From: Seriola aureovittata
Lineage: Eukaryota; Chordata; Actinopteri; Carangiformes; Carangidae
DNA length: 64,000 bases
Direction of reading: 5' to 3'
Assembly: GCF_021018895.1 (NCBI RefSeq)
Contig: NC_079372.1
Coordinates: forward strand, 16,898,318-16,962,317
Below the pieces are notes generated by a model. The model did not search any database and was not told the origin of the DNA. It saw nothing but the letters and a program-made list of their open reading frames with translations. Shown here piece by piece: positions 36,035 to 47,569 of this stretch. The position numbers and the translations under genes were made by a program. Every line of letters begins with the position of its first letter. The stretch's first letter is position 1.

Positions 36035-36446
36035 GGCGCCCTGGTTAACCGGTTAGAGCGGACGCACTGTCTACGCGCCTCGCCTCGTAGCGCTGTCATC
36101 ACTCGCCATGAGATTGGCAGATAAACCGGCAGGAATTCCAGGAAGTTGCCGATGCCTGGACAAGAAAAGTCTGGCACATGACCTGCTGTTTTTATACTTA
36201 AAAAGAGATTACGTGGGCGCTGGTGGGCAAATTTTGTTTATGTCTATCAATCTAGCTTTATCTTTGTTTTCAGTGCAGATTCACGATGGCGTTTCCTCAG
36301 TTCCTGTTGTTATTGTCAGATTTTTATTGTTTATATTTATAACTGTTGATGAGGCGGTGGGGATTATTGTGTTTATTGCTTTTATTCTGGAAAGCACTGG
36401 GTGTTACATTGTATGAAAAGCGCTATACAAATAACGTCTGATTGAT
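36035..36446 (+). mobile_element. SINE-like element with LINE-type tail
   Basis: The left part, 'gcgccctggttaaccggttagagcgg', resembles a tRNA A-box region. No clear B box was found. The right end, 'gaaaagcgctatacaaataacgtctgattgatcg', is a widespread fish LINE/SINE 3' tail. A similar tail lies at 52080-52147. The 102-aa open frame inside is a by-product. Confidence 0.45.
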
Positions 36447-37005
36447 CGACATGCCATTATATAAGGCGAAGAGTAAAATAGAAACAAAACTGTAGGGTTC
36501 ACTGACAGTTGATGACATCAGTCTCCTCATACACAGTGTTGTCTGTTATTTCCTCCTCGTTTCCCTCAGTAAAACCTAGGGACGTTGGTGGCTCTCTCCT
36601 CCCTGGAGGAGGCTCCGTGGAGCTGGTTGTGGGAGGTGGATGCCAACTCGCTCATTTTCTTGTACTTAAGAATAATGAGCTGACTTCTCTGGAGATTTGG
36701 TGCAACTGCATGCAAATGTCTTGCAACTGTGCTGTTACTATTGTTTGCTTCTTTTAAAAAGGCCTGATGCAGACTGTTAAATAAGATAAATAAAAACTGT
36801 AGCGAAGTAGTGAACCCTGAGCCTCGTCAAAGTGTTACTGTGTAATCACACGGTATTTGTACATGGGAAAAAGGAAGAAACAACTGAACGTAAACCAACC
36901 AGAAGCGACCAAACTGGACAAAAACTTGGTGTCCTTTGAAAGGCCTCATTAAGAAACAGGTTGCTTCAAAATTTCCCATCCCTAGTTGCTTCAGAGCTGT
37001 TACAC
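36447..37005. other. unassigned non-coding stretch
   Basis: Nothing recognisable. Confidence 0.4.
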
Positions 37006-37010
37006 GGACA

Positions 37011-37057
<47 letters not shown>
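37011..37057. repeat. (CA)23 microsatellite
   Basis: Pure CA run. Confidence 0.95.
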
Positions 37058-37059
<2 letters not shown>

Positions 37060-37060
<1 letters not shown>

Positions 37061-38280
37061 TCTTCAGTTGTCATATGCTATTTTCATACAGTCACTGTAG
37101 AGTTTCCAGTCTACCTGACCTGTGTGTCACCTGCCTCTTCTCCATCTCACCCTGTGGTATCAAATATTTTGAGGATAGCTAGTTGTCGATGAAATGCGAA
37201 ATACTAAACCTCCAGCTTGAGTCCATAAAGTCCATGTGTTTGTGGGTTAAATCCTTTCTACACCTTCAGGATTGCCATGTGGCAGATGGTTTTACTCTTG
37301 CACTGTCGTGAGAGAAATGGCTTTCGTGCAGACAGCACTAACAGAAACCCAAACGTCCCTTCAAATTAAAACAGAATCACAAACAACTCGGACTCGCTGT
37401 GCGCTTTTTTCATCTGACGGAAGGTCACCAAACATGCCATGTGTTCCTGGACAGCGTCCAGTGGAATCCTTCTCTTCCTCTGTGAGTTTAAGTGGGCAAA
37501 AGGAAAAAGCAAGAAGAGGACAGGAAACTGCACAGCTGCTGGAACAGAGTTTTATCTTGTTGCAATAAATGGCTGAATTTACAGCTGTAGTTTGTACCGA
37601 CTTCACTGGTTTCTTCACTGCGCTCTGCTCTGAAATGTTCAACACTGAATGTTCATCGTCCTCTGTAATTTTCTGTCCTTTCACATCTGTGAGCAGACTG
37701 ACGATTAGAGCTGAAGTGTTTGAAGAACAAGCTCTGCTCATCTCAGATGGCACTTTTGGTTCATCCTAAGAAGAAAAAAAACACCCTGAGTGCGAGGAGC
37801 TGCACTCTTTAAAATATATGAAAAGTATAAGCAGCTACTGAAAGAGTGTTTGAATGCTGTACCAAATGGAGAATTGGAGAATAACAAGTGGCACAGCTGT
37901 TTACAGCCACTCCCGTCCCGACATATTTCTCAGGCAGAGTCACAGACAGCCCGTTTGCTCCCAGGCTTTGTCGGCAGGATTTTTGTGGTTTAGAGACCAA
38001 GTAGCAACACATCGTTTCCATCGCTGCTGGTGGTTTTTTAAATCTGTCTGAAAAACCACGTCTGGCCCTGTGTGTCACATCATCCTGACCTACATCCATC
38101 TCGCCTCTGTCTTTCTGTCTGTGAGTGTTTTCATGTGGGGGAATGAGTTCACTCTCCAACCACGAGACAATACCTCACCCTTCCTCTCCGGCCCCCTATC
38201 TGAATCACAGGCTGAGGGGAGGTGGAAAACATCTCCATCTCCCCTACTCTCCTCATCTGTCCAAAACAAACAGCTGTGTG
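37060..38280. other. unassigned stretch with overlapping open frames
   Basis: Frames of 98 aa (37272-37568, plus), 66 aa (37569-37769, plus) and 130 aa (37361-37753, minus) overlap. None shows a domain, and the two plus frames are separated by a stop. I do not call a gene. Confidence 0.35.
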
Positions 38281-38282
38281 TC

Positions 38283-38311
38283 AGGGTGTGTGTGTTTGTC
38301 TGTGTGTGTGT
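38283..38311. repeat. interrupted (TG)n microsatellite
   Basis: Two TG runs separated by TTTGTC, followed by a GA-rich stretch. Confidence 0.85.
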
Positions 38312-38754
38312 GAGGGAGAGGAAGGTGTCTCTGGGGACTGATGGTTAACTGACACTGACTAGCTGACTGAATGAGTAGGCGACCATGTCGGCAAATAATC
38401 TGGCTGAACTGAACGATGACTGGTTGACTCCCTGACCGATCAGCCCACGAGTCCACATGCCTGTCTGGATGACATATGTGTGAGTCACACCTGAGCAGAT
38501 GAGCTGTTCATATCAGAGACATGAAGTATTAAACACCCAGCACATTAGCTGCGTTCATTGTTCTTAATTGTCAACATCCAAGCCTTACATTAGTATTGTA
38601 TTATCCACTTGACCTCAGACAATATCCTAGCTCATGCTATTTGCATACTGTTGATTTATTAGACAGATAAGCTGATTTAATGGCAAGCTGATTGGTCCTC
38701 TGAATGGCTGCTTAATTAAAGCCATGTCGACACCAGTACACTGACACATGCAGG

Positions 38755-38930
38755 CAGTGTTGTACTCGCTTCCTCTTTTTCAGGACTCGTGACTCGACTT
38801 GGACTTGAGCACTGTGGGACTCAGACTGGAGCATTGACTGCCTTCGGACTCAGAAGATGGAGAGGAGGACTCTCTCGCTTTAGAAAATGTCACTAAAACG
38901 GGGGTAATAGGCATTCGGGGGGGGGGGGTA
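38755..38930 (+). mobile_element. GACTCG-rich dispersed repeat fragment plus poly-G
   Basis: 'ggactcgtgactcgacttggacttgagcactgtgggactcagactgg' is a degenerate GACTCG/GACTTG series that I recognise from fish genomes. A run of ten Gs lies at about 38919-38928. Confidence 0.45.
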
Positions 38931-40080
38931 TTCAGTATCATCTGCTGCTGCTTTGCTGAGGATTACCATTGAATACACAGACAGTACTTGCTGGTAGGAC
39001 TTATACAGTGTTGGTTTTCGTCTTTTCATGGGGTTTGTTGAAAGCTCAGTTGTTTGTTTGTCAGTGCAACATTTGTGTTTTCACATGCATTGTAGGGAGT
39101 GTTTTCAAAAAGCACCAATTTTTGTGTTGAATCACTAGATCAATTTGGATTAATGGCAAAAAAAACTGAGTAACTTCCTTGTTTGAGTGGCTGGATGACT
39201 GGTATGCTGGGGTGGTTGTTTGCTTCCTGACTGATGGAATAACTGATGTGACTGGCTGATTGCGAAGTTGAGATAAATTGATCCTTGGTCAGAGCTGGAT
39301 GGAGGCATCTACACTCAGCAAGGAGTCTGAGATACAGAAGAAGAGAACAGCAGGAGGGGAGAGAGAAGACTCGAAGCAGGTGGGGGGATGAGAAGGATGA
39401 AAAGAGGAAGACAAATGAGGTGCATAAGCGAGTGAGAGAGAGGATAAAGTACTGAGAATCCAATATGGTTCTATTAGCAGTGATTACGTTTTGAAGGCAG
39501 CTCTGAGTTGCAGAGTAGATCTGGTGGGATTATGGGTAGAGTTACAACTTTGATGTTGACCTCAGCTGAACTGAACTTGCTCGGCAACATATCAGCTCAT
39601 TATATCTTATCATTTCTGTTTTTTTTTTTACTTTCTAGCACAGAAAACTGCTGAACACGGGTTTTCTGCTCTGATTAACACCCACTATCTTTATCTGTCG
39701 GATCTTTGACACCATCACAAGTGTTTGGGGAAATCCTACAGTGTAGATGACAACCACTGTGCATCAGTAAACCTTAGCATTTAATGCATTTATGCAGAGA
39801 GTATTAGTTATGATCACCTACTCAAAGCAGAGCTGTGGAAAGGAGGTTTTGATTAGTGCAGTTTACAGCAGCAGTCGTCTCAACTCAGTATCAGTATCAT
39901 TTGTTCAAAGGCCTAAAACATGTTTACATCTACCTGACTCCCTGGATTTCTTGTGGCCATGGATATGATGAATGTTGTTTCAGAACCAATGACAGAATCT
40001 CTTATTGGCATTTTCTACTTTGGGAATTTAACAACCAAGAACCTCTGAGTCTTTGGTCCTAGGTTCTACCTCGTGTTTCC
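38931..40080. other. unassigned non-coding stretch
   Basis: The block near 39290-39440 is purine-rich on the plus strand. No gene seen. Confidence 0.4.
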
Positions 40081-40400
40081 ACCATAGACTGTGAATAAAG
40101 ATGGACGTAGCCTCTGTGAAGTCACACACAGGTTTCTGAAGAGCAGTTTTAAAGCTTAGAGTGGGCTGACCCGCTGTCGCCATCTTGGCAGTGCCTGACT
40201 CCGCCTCACTTTTTTTTTTTGACTCCACCTAACTCCTGGCTAATCACAAAATGGGCAAAGAGGTGGGGGCGTGTGGAGCCAAGATTTCGGTTCATGCCGG
40301 TTAGTGTTGTGAAGTTGGGCATTATAAAAGGGAGTCGATGGGGATTGATTCACTTTTGGAGCCGGCCTCAAGTGGCCAGTCGAGGAACTGTGAATCACAG
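40081..40400 (+). mobile_element. 'ccatagactgt' dispersed repeat, copy 2
   Basis: 'accatagactgtgaataaagatggacgtagcctctgtgaagtcacacacaggtttctgaagagc' is the best-preserved start of the family. Then come 'cgccatcttggcagtgcctgactccgcc', a T run, 'gctaatcacaaaatgggcaaagaggtggggg' and 'cttttggagccggcctcaagtggcc'. The right part seen in copy 1 is missing. Confidence 0.7.
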
Positions 40401-41815
40401 AACATATTGGATATATACCATGTGACGGTGGGACAAATGTCACCATGTTTTGTACTGTAGATAAGTGCATTTGTAAGGCAGACAACAATGGAATAAGTGT
40501 GGCTAATGACTTTTAATGACAGACTGGAGCATTGAGTGAACAAAACCAGCACCAGACCAGCCTCCACCCAGCTGGCCAGATCTCCAGAGCTGGCTGCTTC
40601 CCATGAGGTGAGCCACCACCCTGGAAGATACACGAGGATACACCAGTTTGCTCCTGTCAAGACCAGGTGGTGCAGGTGAAGAAAATACAGCAATTCAGCC
40701 AGGACATAGCTAAACAATAACTCCCTATTGGGAACAATTGGATCCAACCAAATGTTATTAGCAGAAGTTAAACTAGCCACATGCTCCCCAACACTGTCCA
40801 GTCAACAGTTCATAAAATGCTTGTGTAGGAAGGCTGGAAAACACGTGTTAGATTTTCTGAATGAGAATTTCCTCTTTCTAAACAGACCACTTCCTCAGAC
40901 AAAATTTTGTAACAATGGCTACAGCCTAACTTACAGATTGTAGGTTTCTGTAGTGGAAAGGTCTCTTAAGAAGGAGACACTTGTGTGACTTTGACGCTTG
41001 AGACCACCGTTTCACCTCATATCCTGCCAAGACTCAGTCTCTTTTAACCGATAACCTCAAGTGACTAAACCTCACAAAACTTCAACCGTAGCAGCAGCAG
41101 ACCAGTCACATATCACTTTTGTAATGTTCATATAACATAACTAGGGTTTGCTACGTACTATAAGCCTGTTGCCTTCACATTAAAACCCTCTGGATTCAGG
41201 GTTGATGTTTTCAACTGTTCGTACTCCACATGCAATCTCTCAAAGCTTTCAGATAAATAACACAGGAGGCTATAAAACTTTACAAATCTTTAAATAACAT
41301 CTCAAGTATGTGTCATGTTACTTTTCTGATGGCTAACAGACATCCACCTGCAGCCACTCAACATTATGCCACTGTTATATTCTATGAGCTCTATATGGGA
41401 TCCTTTGAGCAGGTATTTAATAGTGGCATTCACCATATAAAATGTGAAAATCTCCCAGGCTTCTCTAACAGAGAGGCTTTTAGCCGAAACCAAGCGCTGG
41501 AAAATCGAGTGCAGCTAATACTCAGAACCGAGCCAAACTCTCTCTTTCAATGGCGCTGGCTCTGAGCAGAGAGCTAAATCTGTTCAGGGAATCTGTTGCC
41601 GTGGTTCCTGATGCTGTACCGCTGCCACACTGGCTCTGGTCCCACTACTACCCTCTCCTCTTCCAGGAACCGGCAGGGAAACGTTGGGCACCATGGCAAC
41701 GCCTGTACATCAGATCAGGACTTGTATTTGGCGTCATTATTGCATTGTGTCTGTTCCACAATTTTATGTAATTTAGGAGGTTTTACTCAGGTGTTAAAGG
41801 TAGAAAAACATAATT
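40401..41815. other. unassigned non-coding stretch
   Basis: A 152-aa minus frame (40322-40780) overlaps the repeat and has no recognised domain. Frames near 41550-41856 are likewise unremarkable. Confidence 0.35.
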
Positions 41816-41819
41816 TTGT

Positions 41820-41844
41820 AGTGTGTGTGTGTGTGTGTGTGTGT
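41820..41844. repeat. (GT)12 microsatellite
   Basis: Pure GT run. Confidence 0.9.
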
Positions 41845-41845
41845 A

Positions 41846-42480
41846 GGTGTGCATAAGAGCAGCTGTGTGTGAGAGATCAGACGCAGCCACACAGAATCAT
41901 AATCACAAGGCCCCAAAGCCCAGAGCTCATTTGCGAGTCAGGAAAACATTGTAGTCGCTACTTCACAAAATGCTGCAATCCTTCGGTCACCGTCTGCAGA
42001 GAAAACAATCTGCATCTCTGTGAAAAAAAAAAAGAATTCGACTCTTGTTTGTTTTTACCCTTTGTGTGCAAAGTACAGAAATGGATGTGTGCACGAGTGT
42101 AGGCCGCTGTGCTGTTTTCTAAGTATCTGGCTTCAATGAAAAGCTATGTTTGGTGTTGTTGCTACGATAGACGGGTTCCTGTGTGGTTTCATAGTCGGAG
42201 GGGTTAATCTGGGTGATTCTGGGAGGTGGAGTCAGTCATCATGCACTCATCAATTATGCAGCTCTTGGAATGTATTGCATATGTAAAATGTCTCCAGCCG
42301 CGTACTATTAACCTCGTCCAAACTCCAAGGCCCTGGCACCCCGCCCCATAAATAAGTAAACAAATATGCTTGTAGCTTTCCACAAACATCCATGTTTAGA
42401 TCCATGACGGCTGAATTCATTTCAAAGTGACAGGTATACATAAAAGTTGGCTTTGCTGAGGAATGACTATAAGGAAGTAA
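41846..42480. other. unassigned non-coding stretch
   Basis: Nothing recognisable. Confidence 0.4.
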
Positions 42481-42481
42481 C

Positions 42482-42730
42482 GCAGTGAGAGCCTGAACGC
42501 AACAAGACAGAGAGACAGAGAGAGAGAGAAATGCTCGCTATATGAAAGCATGCAGATGGTGATGGCAGAAGACGAGAGGAAGAGCAAAGGAGAGGTGGAT
42601 AAACAATATGAGATGTGGTAGCAGATGGAGACAGAAGAGAGGGAGAGAGAGAGACAGAGTCATTTAGGGACGGCACAGAGGAGCAGAAGGAAATGCAGAG
42701 AGGCAGAGAGCGAGTGAGCAGATGAGTGTG
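42482..42730. repeat. purine-rich tract
   Basis: About 250 bp of A/G-biased plus strand with repeated AGAGAGACAGAG words. It is weaker than the tract at 15100-16150. Confidence 0.65.
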
Positions 42731-43019
42731 TTAGAAAACCACTCAGCCGCTTTAGACAGCTTGAGAAAATAGACCACAGAAACCCACAGCAAGGTTCATC
42801 TTAGGTAATGGCTGCTGCGTCTCATCCAAAACAGCTGATAATAAGGCGACGGCGCGATAGGTAGCGTAGCTGTTTGTGGTTAGTTATCGTTGTGGAAAAT
42901 CATCATCTCTCAAATCACGTTGTTGTCTTCTATATCAATATTAGTCAGTGTGTAAGAGCATGTTTCATCTTGGTTTTGTTGTTTTTCTTGAACATGATTC
43001 GACCATTTCATATTGTTAG

Positions 43020-43320
43020 AAAGGAATAGTTTAGCATTTTTGGGGTAGATGAGAAGACTGATTCCACTCTGTCCCCAGTTAGCTTAGCATAACACCGAAA
43101 ACATGGGGACAGCTAGCTTCTGTCCAAAGCTAACAGGATCAGTTTAGCAGCACCTGTAAAGCTTTCTAAATAACATCTTCTCGTAAATTGAATCCCCGTG
43201 CTTCCAGCCTTTAAAGTATAAGCTAAGCTAAACTAAGATAAGCTAACCGGCTGCTGGCTGTTTCATATTTAGCAAACAGACAGGAGAGTGATTCTCAGCA
43301 AATTTAACTTTTCCTTCAAG
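43020..43320 (+). mobile_element. dispersed 'ttagcttagcataa' repeat
   Basis: 'ggaatagtttagcatttttggggtagatgagaagactgattccactc', 'ccagttagcttagcataacacc' and 'aagctaaccggctgctggctgtttcatatttagcaaacagacaggagagtg' follow the order of a common teleost repeat that I recognise. The inner halves look partly inverted, as in a MITE. Confidence 0.6.
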
Positions 43321-43421
43321 TACAGAGCTGGAGTGAAGATGCAGTAACAGTCTGTTTCTGTCACTGGCCAGCAAAAAGGGATTTAGTTACAATGCAGCTT
43401 GACCTTTGCACCCGAACACAC

Positions 43422-43450
43422 TTACATTACATTACATTACATTACATTAC
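43422..43450. repeat. (TTACA)n microsatellite
   Basis: About six ATTAC/TTACA units. The same pentamer often ends the fish retroposon tail seen at 11992, but no such tail adjoins it here. Confidence 0.9.
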
Positions 43451-43554
43451 TATTTAAGCACTAAACAGCAGAACTCAAGGATGGAGCGGGAAGAAACAGC
43501 TGTATTCTATACATTGTTACAGACACCAGCATCCTGCTCTGTTTGCTTAAGCAA

Positions 43555-43678
<124 letters not shown>

Positions 43679-43960
43679 ACTGAAAAAGTGCAGCTGCCTG
43701 AATTTTTGCTCAGCATGGTTAGCTATTATTTCATATTAAAGCAAATTTACAGACTTAAATTCATCACAGAGGTTTTTCCATGCTTGCCGCTGCTGCTGCT
43801 GAACTGTTTCTCCATCACCAGGAGAAATTATTCTATTATGTGGAAAAAAAAAATCCTGCAGCACTAATGCAGCACAGATGAACAGTGGAGACTTGCACTG
43901 TGTCTAGATTTGCCCTTTAGCTTTCCATGGACTCATATGTTGTTTTTTTTATGAGTCTAG

Positions 43961-43975
43961 GGTGTGTGTGTGTGT

Positions 43976-44036
<61 letters not shown>
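43961..44036. repeat. (GT)n microsatellite
   Basis: About 76 bp of GT with one TC interruption. It starts within 300 bp of the end of the preceding CA array and in the opposite base order. Confidence 0.95.
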
Positions 44037-44156
44037 TTTCTGTGCTCGGGTCACCCAATCCATCAGGGGAAGCAGACTCAGAGTGAAAGTAAGAGCTGAA
44101 TCATTTTGGTTCAGTAACTTCAGTATCACTATGAGTGAGAGACTTGATGAGAAGTG

Positions 44157-44179
44157 TTTTTTTTTTTTTTTTTTTTTTT
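44157..44179. repeat. poly-T tract
   Basis: 23 consecutive T followed by AAAC. It may be a minus-strand retroposon tail, but no body was recognised to the right. Confidence 0.9.
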
Positions 44180-44470
44180 AAACAGAACAGCTTTCATTCC
44201 CATTACTGCAACAAGTGCTGTCTGCCAGATACAGTCAGTGTCTCCTATGCCCCCTTAATCACTCTTCTTTATCTACTGTCACCATTACCGGTAAAATTAA
44301 ATATTGGTATTTCCATGGAATCACAACATCTCAGCTGCGATTCAGAGGAATTCTGGTCAGACTTGAGTCTGGACTGAGATCAGTGCCGCAGCTGTTTTCA
44401 TCACCTCACTACATTCTGAGAGGGGACGAGGGGAATCAGCTGCCAGGGGTCAGCGAGTGTGTGCATGGGT

Positions 44471-44471
<1 letters not shown>

Positions 44472-44511
<40 letters not shown>

Positions 44512-44530
44512 TGAGAGAGAGAGAGAGAGA
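44472..44530. repeat. (GT)19(GA)9 compound microsatellite
   Basis: GT run, then CT, then a GA run. Confidence 0.95.
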
Positions 44531-44619
44531 ATAAATATCAGTTGTACAGTAAAAAGGAGGTCAATGAGTTGGTAGAAGGGAAGAGGCAAAGTGCCCTGTG
44601 CTCCTGCTTGTTTGTGCCC

Positions 44620-44632
44620 TGTGTGTGTGTGT

Positions 44633-44664
<32 letters not shown>
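44620..44664. repeat. (GT)n microsatellite
   Basis: About 45 bp of GT with one AT interruption. Confidence 0.95.
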
Positions 44665-44669
44665 ATCAG

Positions 44670-45312
44670 CTGTGTATGAAGTCATTGGAGGCCTAAGTGA
44701 GGGTGAGACAGAGCAGAACTGCAGCATTAACCAGACATGGCAATGAAACAGACCCCGCTGCCTAGGAGATGCTGCGTCTTCCTGGAAAGAATGTTGACCT
44801 GCAGCAACATGTCTCCGACTGTCCGTCCTGCACCAAGCGCCAGAGCTTCACTCTGGTTTTATCCACTCAAGAAAGACAAAAGCTATCAAATTGTTGCAGC
44901 TTGCCTTTGGAAATAAGTGAAACAGTGAAATTCACCCCTGCATCTTCACAAAATATTTTGTTTTAGAAGCTCTGTCACTATTTGCAGGATGAACTAACTG
45001 CTAATTTCATGAAAAACAGAGTTATTGAAGAGGAGCAACAGGTGACGGACAGTTAGCTCAGGAGGTTGCTAATGGGACAGTAAGTTCAGACAGTTTATTT
45101 CAAAGAGCTGTGTACCATCAGGTCTTATCTCATAACTGTCCAAAAACTATCCCTCTTTTATGGGACAGTTTGCTCTCAGACACAGGAGATTCAAAAAATT
45201 ATAATAAAAAAAAATAATAAAAATAAATAGAGAAGCATAAACAGTTTGATAGCTGCCTCCATTTTGGACTCTCCACCTCTTTATCCCCTTTTGGGAGATT
45301 TTGCTGCCAAGA
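44670..45312. other. unassigned non-coding stretch
   Basis: No gene or repeat family recognised. A-rich at 45198-45230. Confidence 0.4.
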
Positions 45313-45317
45313 GGGCT

Positions 45318-45771
45318 TGTTATGTCAAGTTTTAGGATTTCTGGAGCCAAATGCAGACATAAAACAAAGCCAGTGCTGATTCAGTTCAATGATTTATTAA
45401 ATAATAAAAACACAAGTCTTTGGACGGTGAATCAAATCCAGTCTGGGGCAGCAGGAAAGCCAAAATCCAGAAAGTCAAAATGTACAGGAACAGAAAAAAA
45501 AACAGAGGGAATAGTAAAAGAGGCACAAAGAAATAAGAATCTGAACAGATGAGCTGACAAGGAGCGACGGAAACACTGAGCTAAACCCACGCAAGTGGAG
45601 CAGGTAACGAGACACAGGTGCAACTAATTGAGGCGGGGCCAGGCAATCACAAAAGGCGGGAAACACACTGGGGCAGGAAGTAAAACCTACCATGTACACA
45701 ACAGGTGAGATGTTTCAAAATAAATCATGAAATAAGGAGTCCACAAAGTCACATGGGGGCAGATCATGACA
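45318..45771 (-). mobile_element. probable solo LTR (Gypsy-like), 454 bp
   Basis: On the minus strand it begins TGTCATGATCTGCCCCCATG and ends CAAAACTTGACATAACA, giving TG...CA ends. Inside it are 'ctcgttacctgctccac', a run through 'tgttcctgtac', AATAAA in 'tttattatttaataaatc', and 'gtctgcatttggctccagaaatcc' near the end. That order (promoter side, polyadenylation signal, 'tctgcatttgg' close to the end) is what I recall from fish Gypsy LTRs. No internal domain flanks it. The 5-bp flanks (gggct and tggta) do not match, so the ends or the solo-LTR origin are uncertain. Confidence 0.5.
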
Positions 45772-45779
45772 TGGTATTT

Positions 45780-46620
45780 GTCAGTGGTGTAAATTCACAA
45801 AAACTTGCATCACCACTGTACAGGCGGCATCTGTAAACAAGATCATCAGCTTGTAGAACACCAATTTAAACATGCCTGTGCTATTATTGTGCTATTGTCT
45901 CTATTATTTGTATAATCTCCAGACTCCACTCCATTTCAGCCAAACTTGCACTGGATTCTAGTGCATGTCAGTATAATTTTGAGAATGTATATAACATTTG
46001 AAACAGTAGGTAACATTGCTGCGCCCAAACTGAAGCCATAAGGTTATCAGGCATTCTTGGTCAGGACCCCCTAAACTTTCAAACAACTTTTCTGAAGACA
46101 TAATATAATGTTTTTTTGGTTTTTTTTAATCAATGTTAGTCTTTAGTTTCTTGTCATATCTAGATAACATTTTAAAAAAAACAACATGAGAACTTGGATT
46201 TTCAGGGTGGATTCTGGCTTTAAATGCTGTGAGAAATCCTTTTAGGCTCACTGGTGCTGCCTGGAGAATGTCTCTGAAGCCTGAGGAATGCACTGACATC
46301 ATTGTTTAGCAGTCTGCCAGGCCTGAAGGGTTGGGAGTAGTTAGATGTGAAAGGCGGACTGAATCTCCTCAGTGTCCCCATGCAGCATTATGGCATTCCC
46401 ATATGTTTTTCTTTTCTTTTTTTTTTTTTTTTTTTATTTCAGCCCTGCACAGTGCTGATATATGAGCACAGAGACATGAGGCTTTCCTTGGAAAAGCTAA
46501 TGGCAGTGGGCTGAATGTTGGAACTGGGTTTGGTTTACTGGAATTTCTCTTGTATTTGATGAATAGCAGTAAATATGATATACTTTTACATCTCTGTAAT
46601 GCGTCTGAGATTAGTCTCAA
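45780..46620. other. unassigned non-coding stretch
   Basis: Contains a T-rich run at 46406-46435. Nothing else recognised. Confidence 0.4.
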
Positions 46621-46625
46621 CTACT

Positions 46626-47565
46626 GGATGGACAGGCAGACATTCATAGTCCCCAGAGAATGAATCCTAATGACGTCAGGGATCTCCAGACTTTATCTAG
46701 TGTACGTTAGCATTTTTGGTTTTTGGTGACACTGATGTTCCCCAGAGGATGAATCCTCCTTAGCTTTGGTGATCCCCTGACTGCCACTTTAGCGCCACCT
46801 GCAGGTCAAATATACTCTTACAAATTCTCAAACTAATGGCACTACCTTCAGCCCAACCCAACCCAGTAGCTTAGGGCTACTCAGCACATATTAGCATGCT
46901 AAAATGCAATCTGATGTTAGAAAATCATATCCTCTGGATATCAGAATGTTAGCATTGTCTTTTGGAACATGTTGGTATGCTAATGTTAGTATTTGGCTCA
47001 GAGCAATGCCGTTCCTAAGTACTGCCTCAGGCTACATCCACTCTAATACAAATTAGTTATAAAACGCTTCACTTTTGCTATGTTTACGCCTGTGTGCACA
47101 CTACTCTGGAGTTTTCGAGCCCCTAAAACTGAGACTTTTGGAAATATTGACGCAGACACCCACGTTCACTCCTTGATTGGGTCTGATGGATGAAACTACG
47201 AGTGGTGAATGCAACATGGATAACAGAATACAAGCATTACTGAACTTGTCTTTGCGAGCAGCTGTTGTGCAGTTAAATTTTGCACTTTAATGCTACATCT
47301 GCCTTCGCTGTTCCTAGTTCTCAGAATTTTCTGCAACTAACCGACTGTAGAGTAGACACCGACATGCACACGCCCAGTGTCCATGATATGGTCATGTGAT
47401 GTGCATTTCCACATAATAATGATACACAAAAACAAATACAAAATACAAATGATACAGAGCTAAAACGGTCGTCTGGACGGAGATCGTTTACGTTTTAAAA
47501 CGCTGTTTTGAAATGAAAACGTATGAATGTGGACGCAGCCTCAGAGCCATTAGCACGGATGTAGA
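46626..47565 (-). mobile_element. gctaa-family dispersed repeat, copy D (interrupted)
   Basis: On the minus strand this matches copies A and B: 'gtccccagaggatgaatcctcc', 'ggtgatcccctgactgcca', 'cagcacatattagcatgctaa' and 'gctaatgttagtatttggctcagagcaatgccgttcctaagtactgcctca'. The repeat resumes after 47540 with 'gagccattagcacggatgtagac'. The inserted element at 47030-47540 splits it. Confidence 0.7.
47030..47540. mobile_element. MITE inserted in gctaa copy D, 511 bp
   Basis: The left end GGCTACATCCACTCTAATAC and the right end, inverted, GGCTGCGTCCACATTCATAC are imperfect inverted repeats. The differences at positions 5 and 7 are transitions that fit CpG decay of the left copy. The trinucleotide TCA lies on both sides and would be a 3-bp target duplication. 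The right part keeps 'cgtttacgttttaaaacg'. No transposase is present. The 3-bp duplication hints at a Harbinger-like class, but the termini are not diagnostic. Confidence 0.7.
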
Positions 47566-47569
47566 CTTG

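Noticed and set aside
36035..36110. Possible tRNA gene at the 'ggttaaccggttagagc' segment
   Set aside because: No B box, no acceptor stem and no anticodon arm could be found. It is better explained as a SINE-like head.
37272..37769. Two adjacent plus frames and a 130-aa minus frame, considered as a small gene
   Set aside because: A stop separates the plus frames, the minus frame overlaps them, and no motif is recognised.
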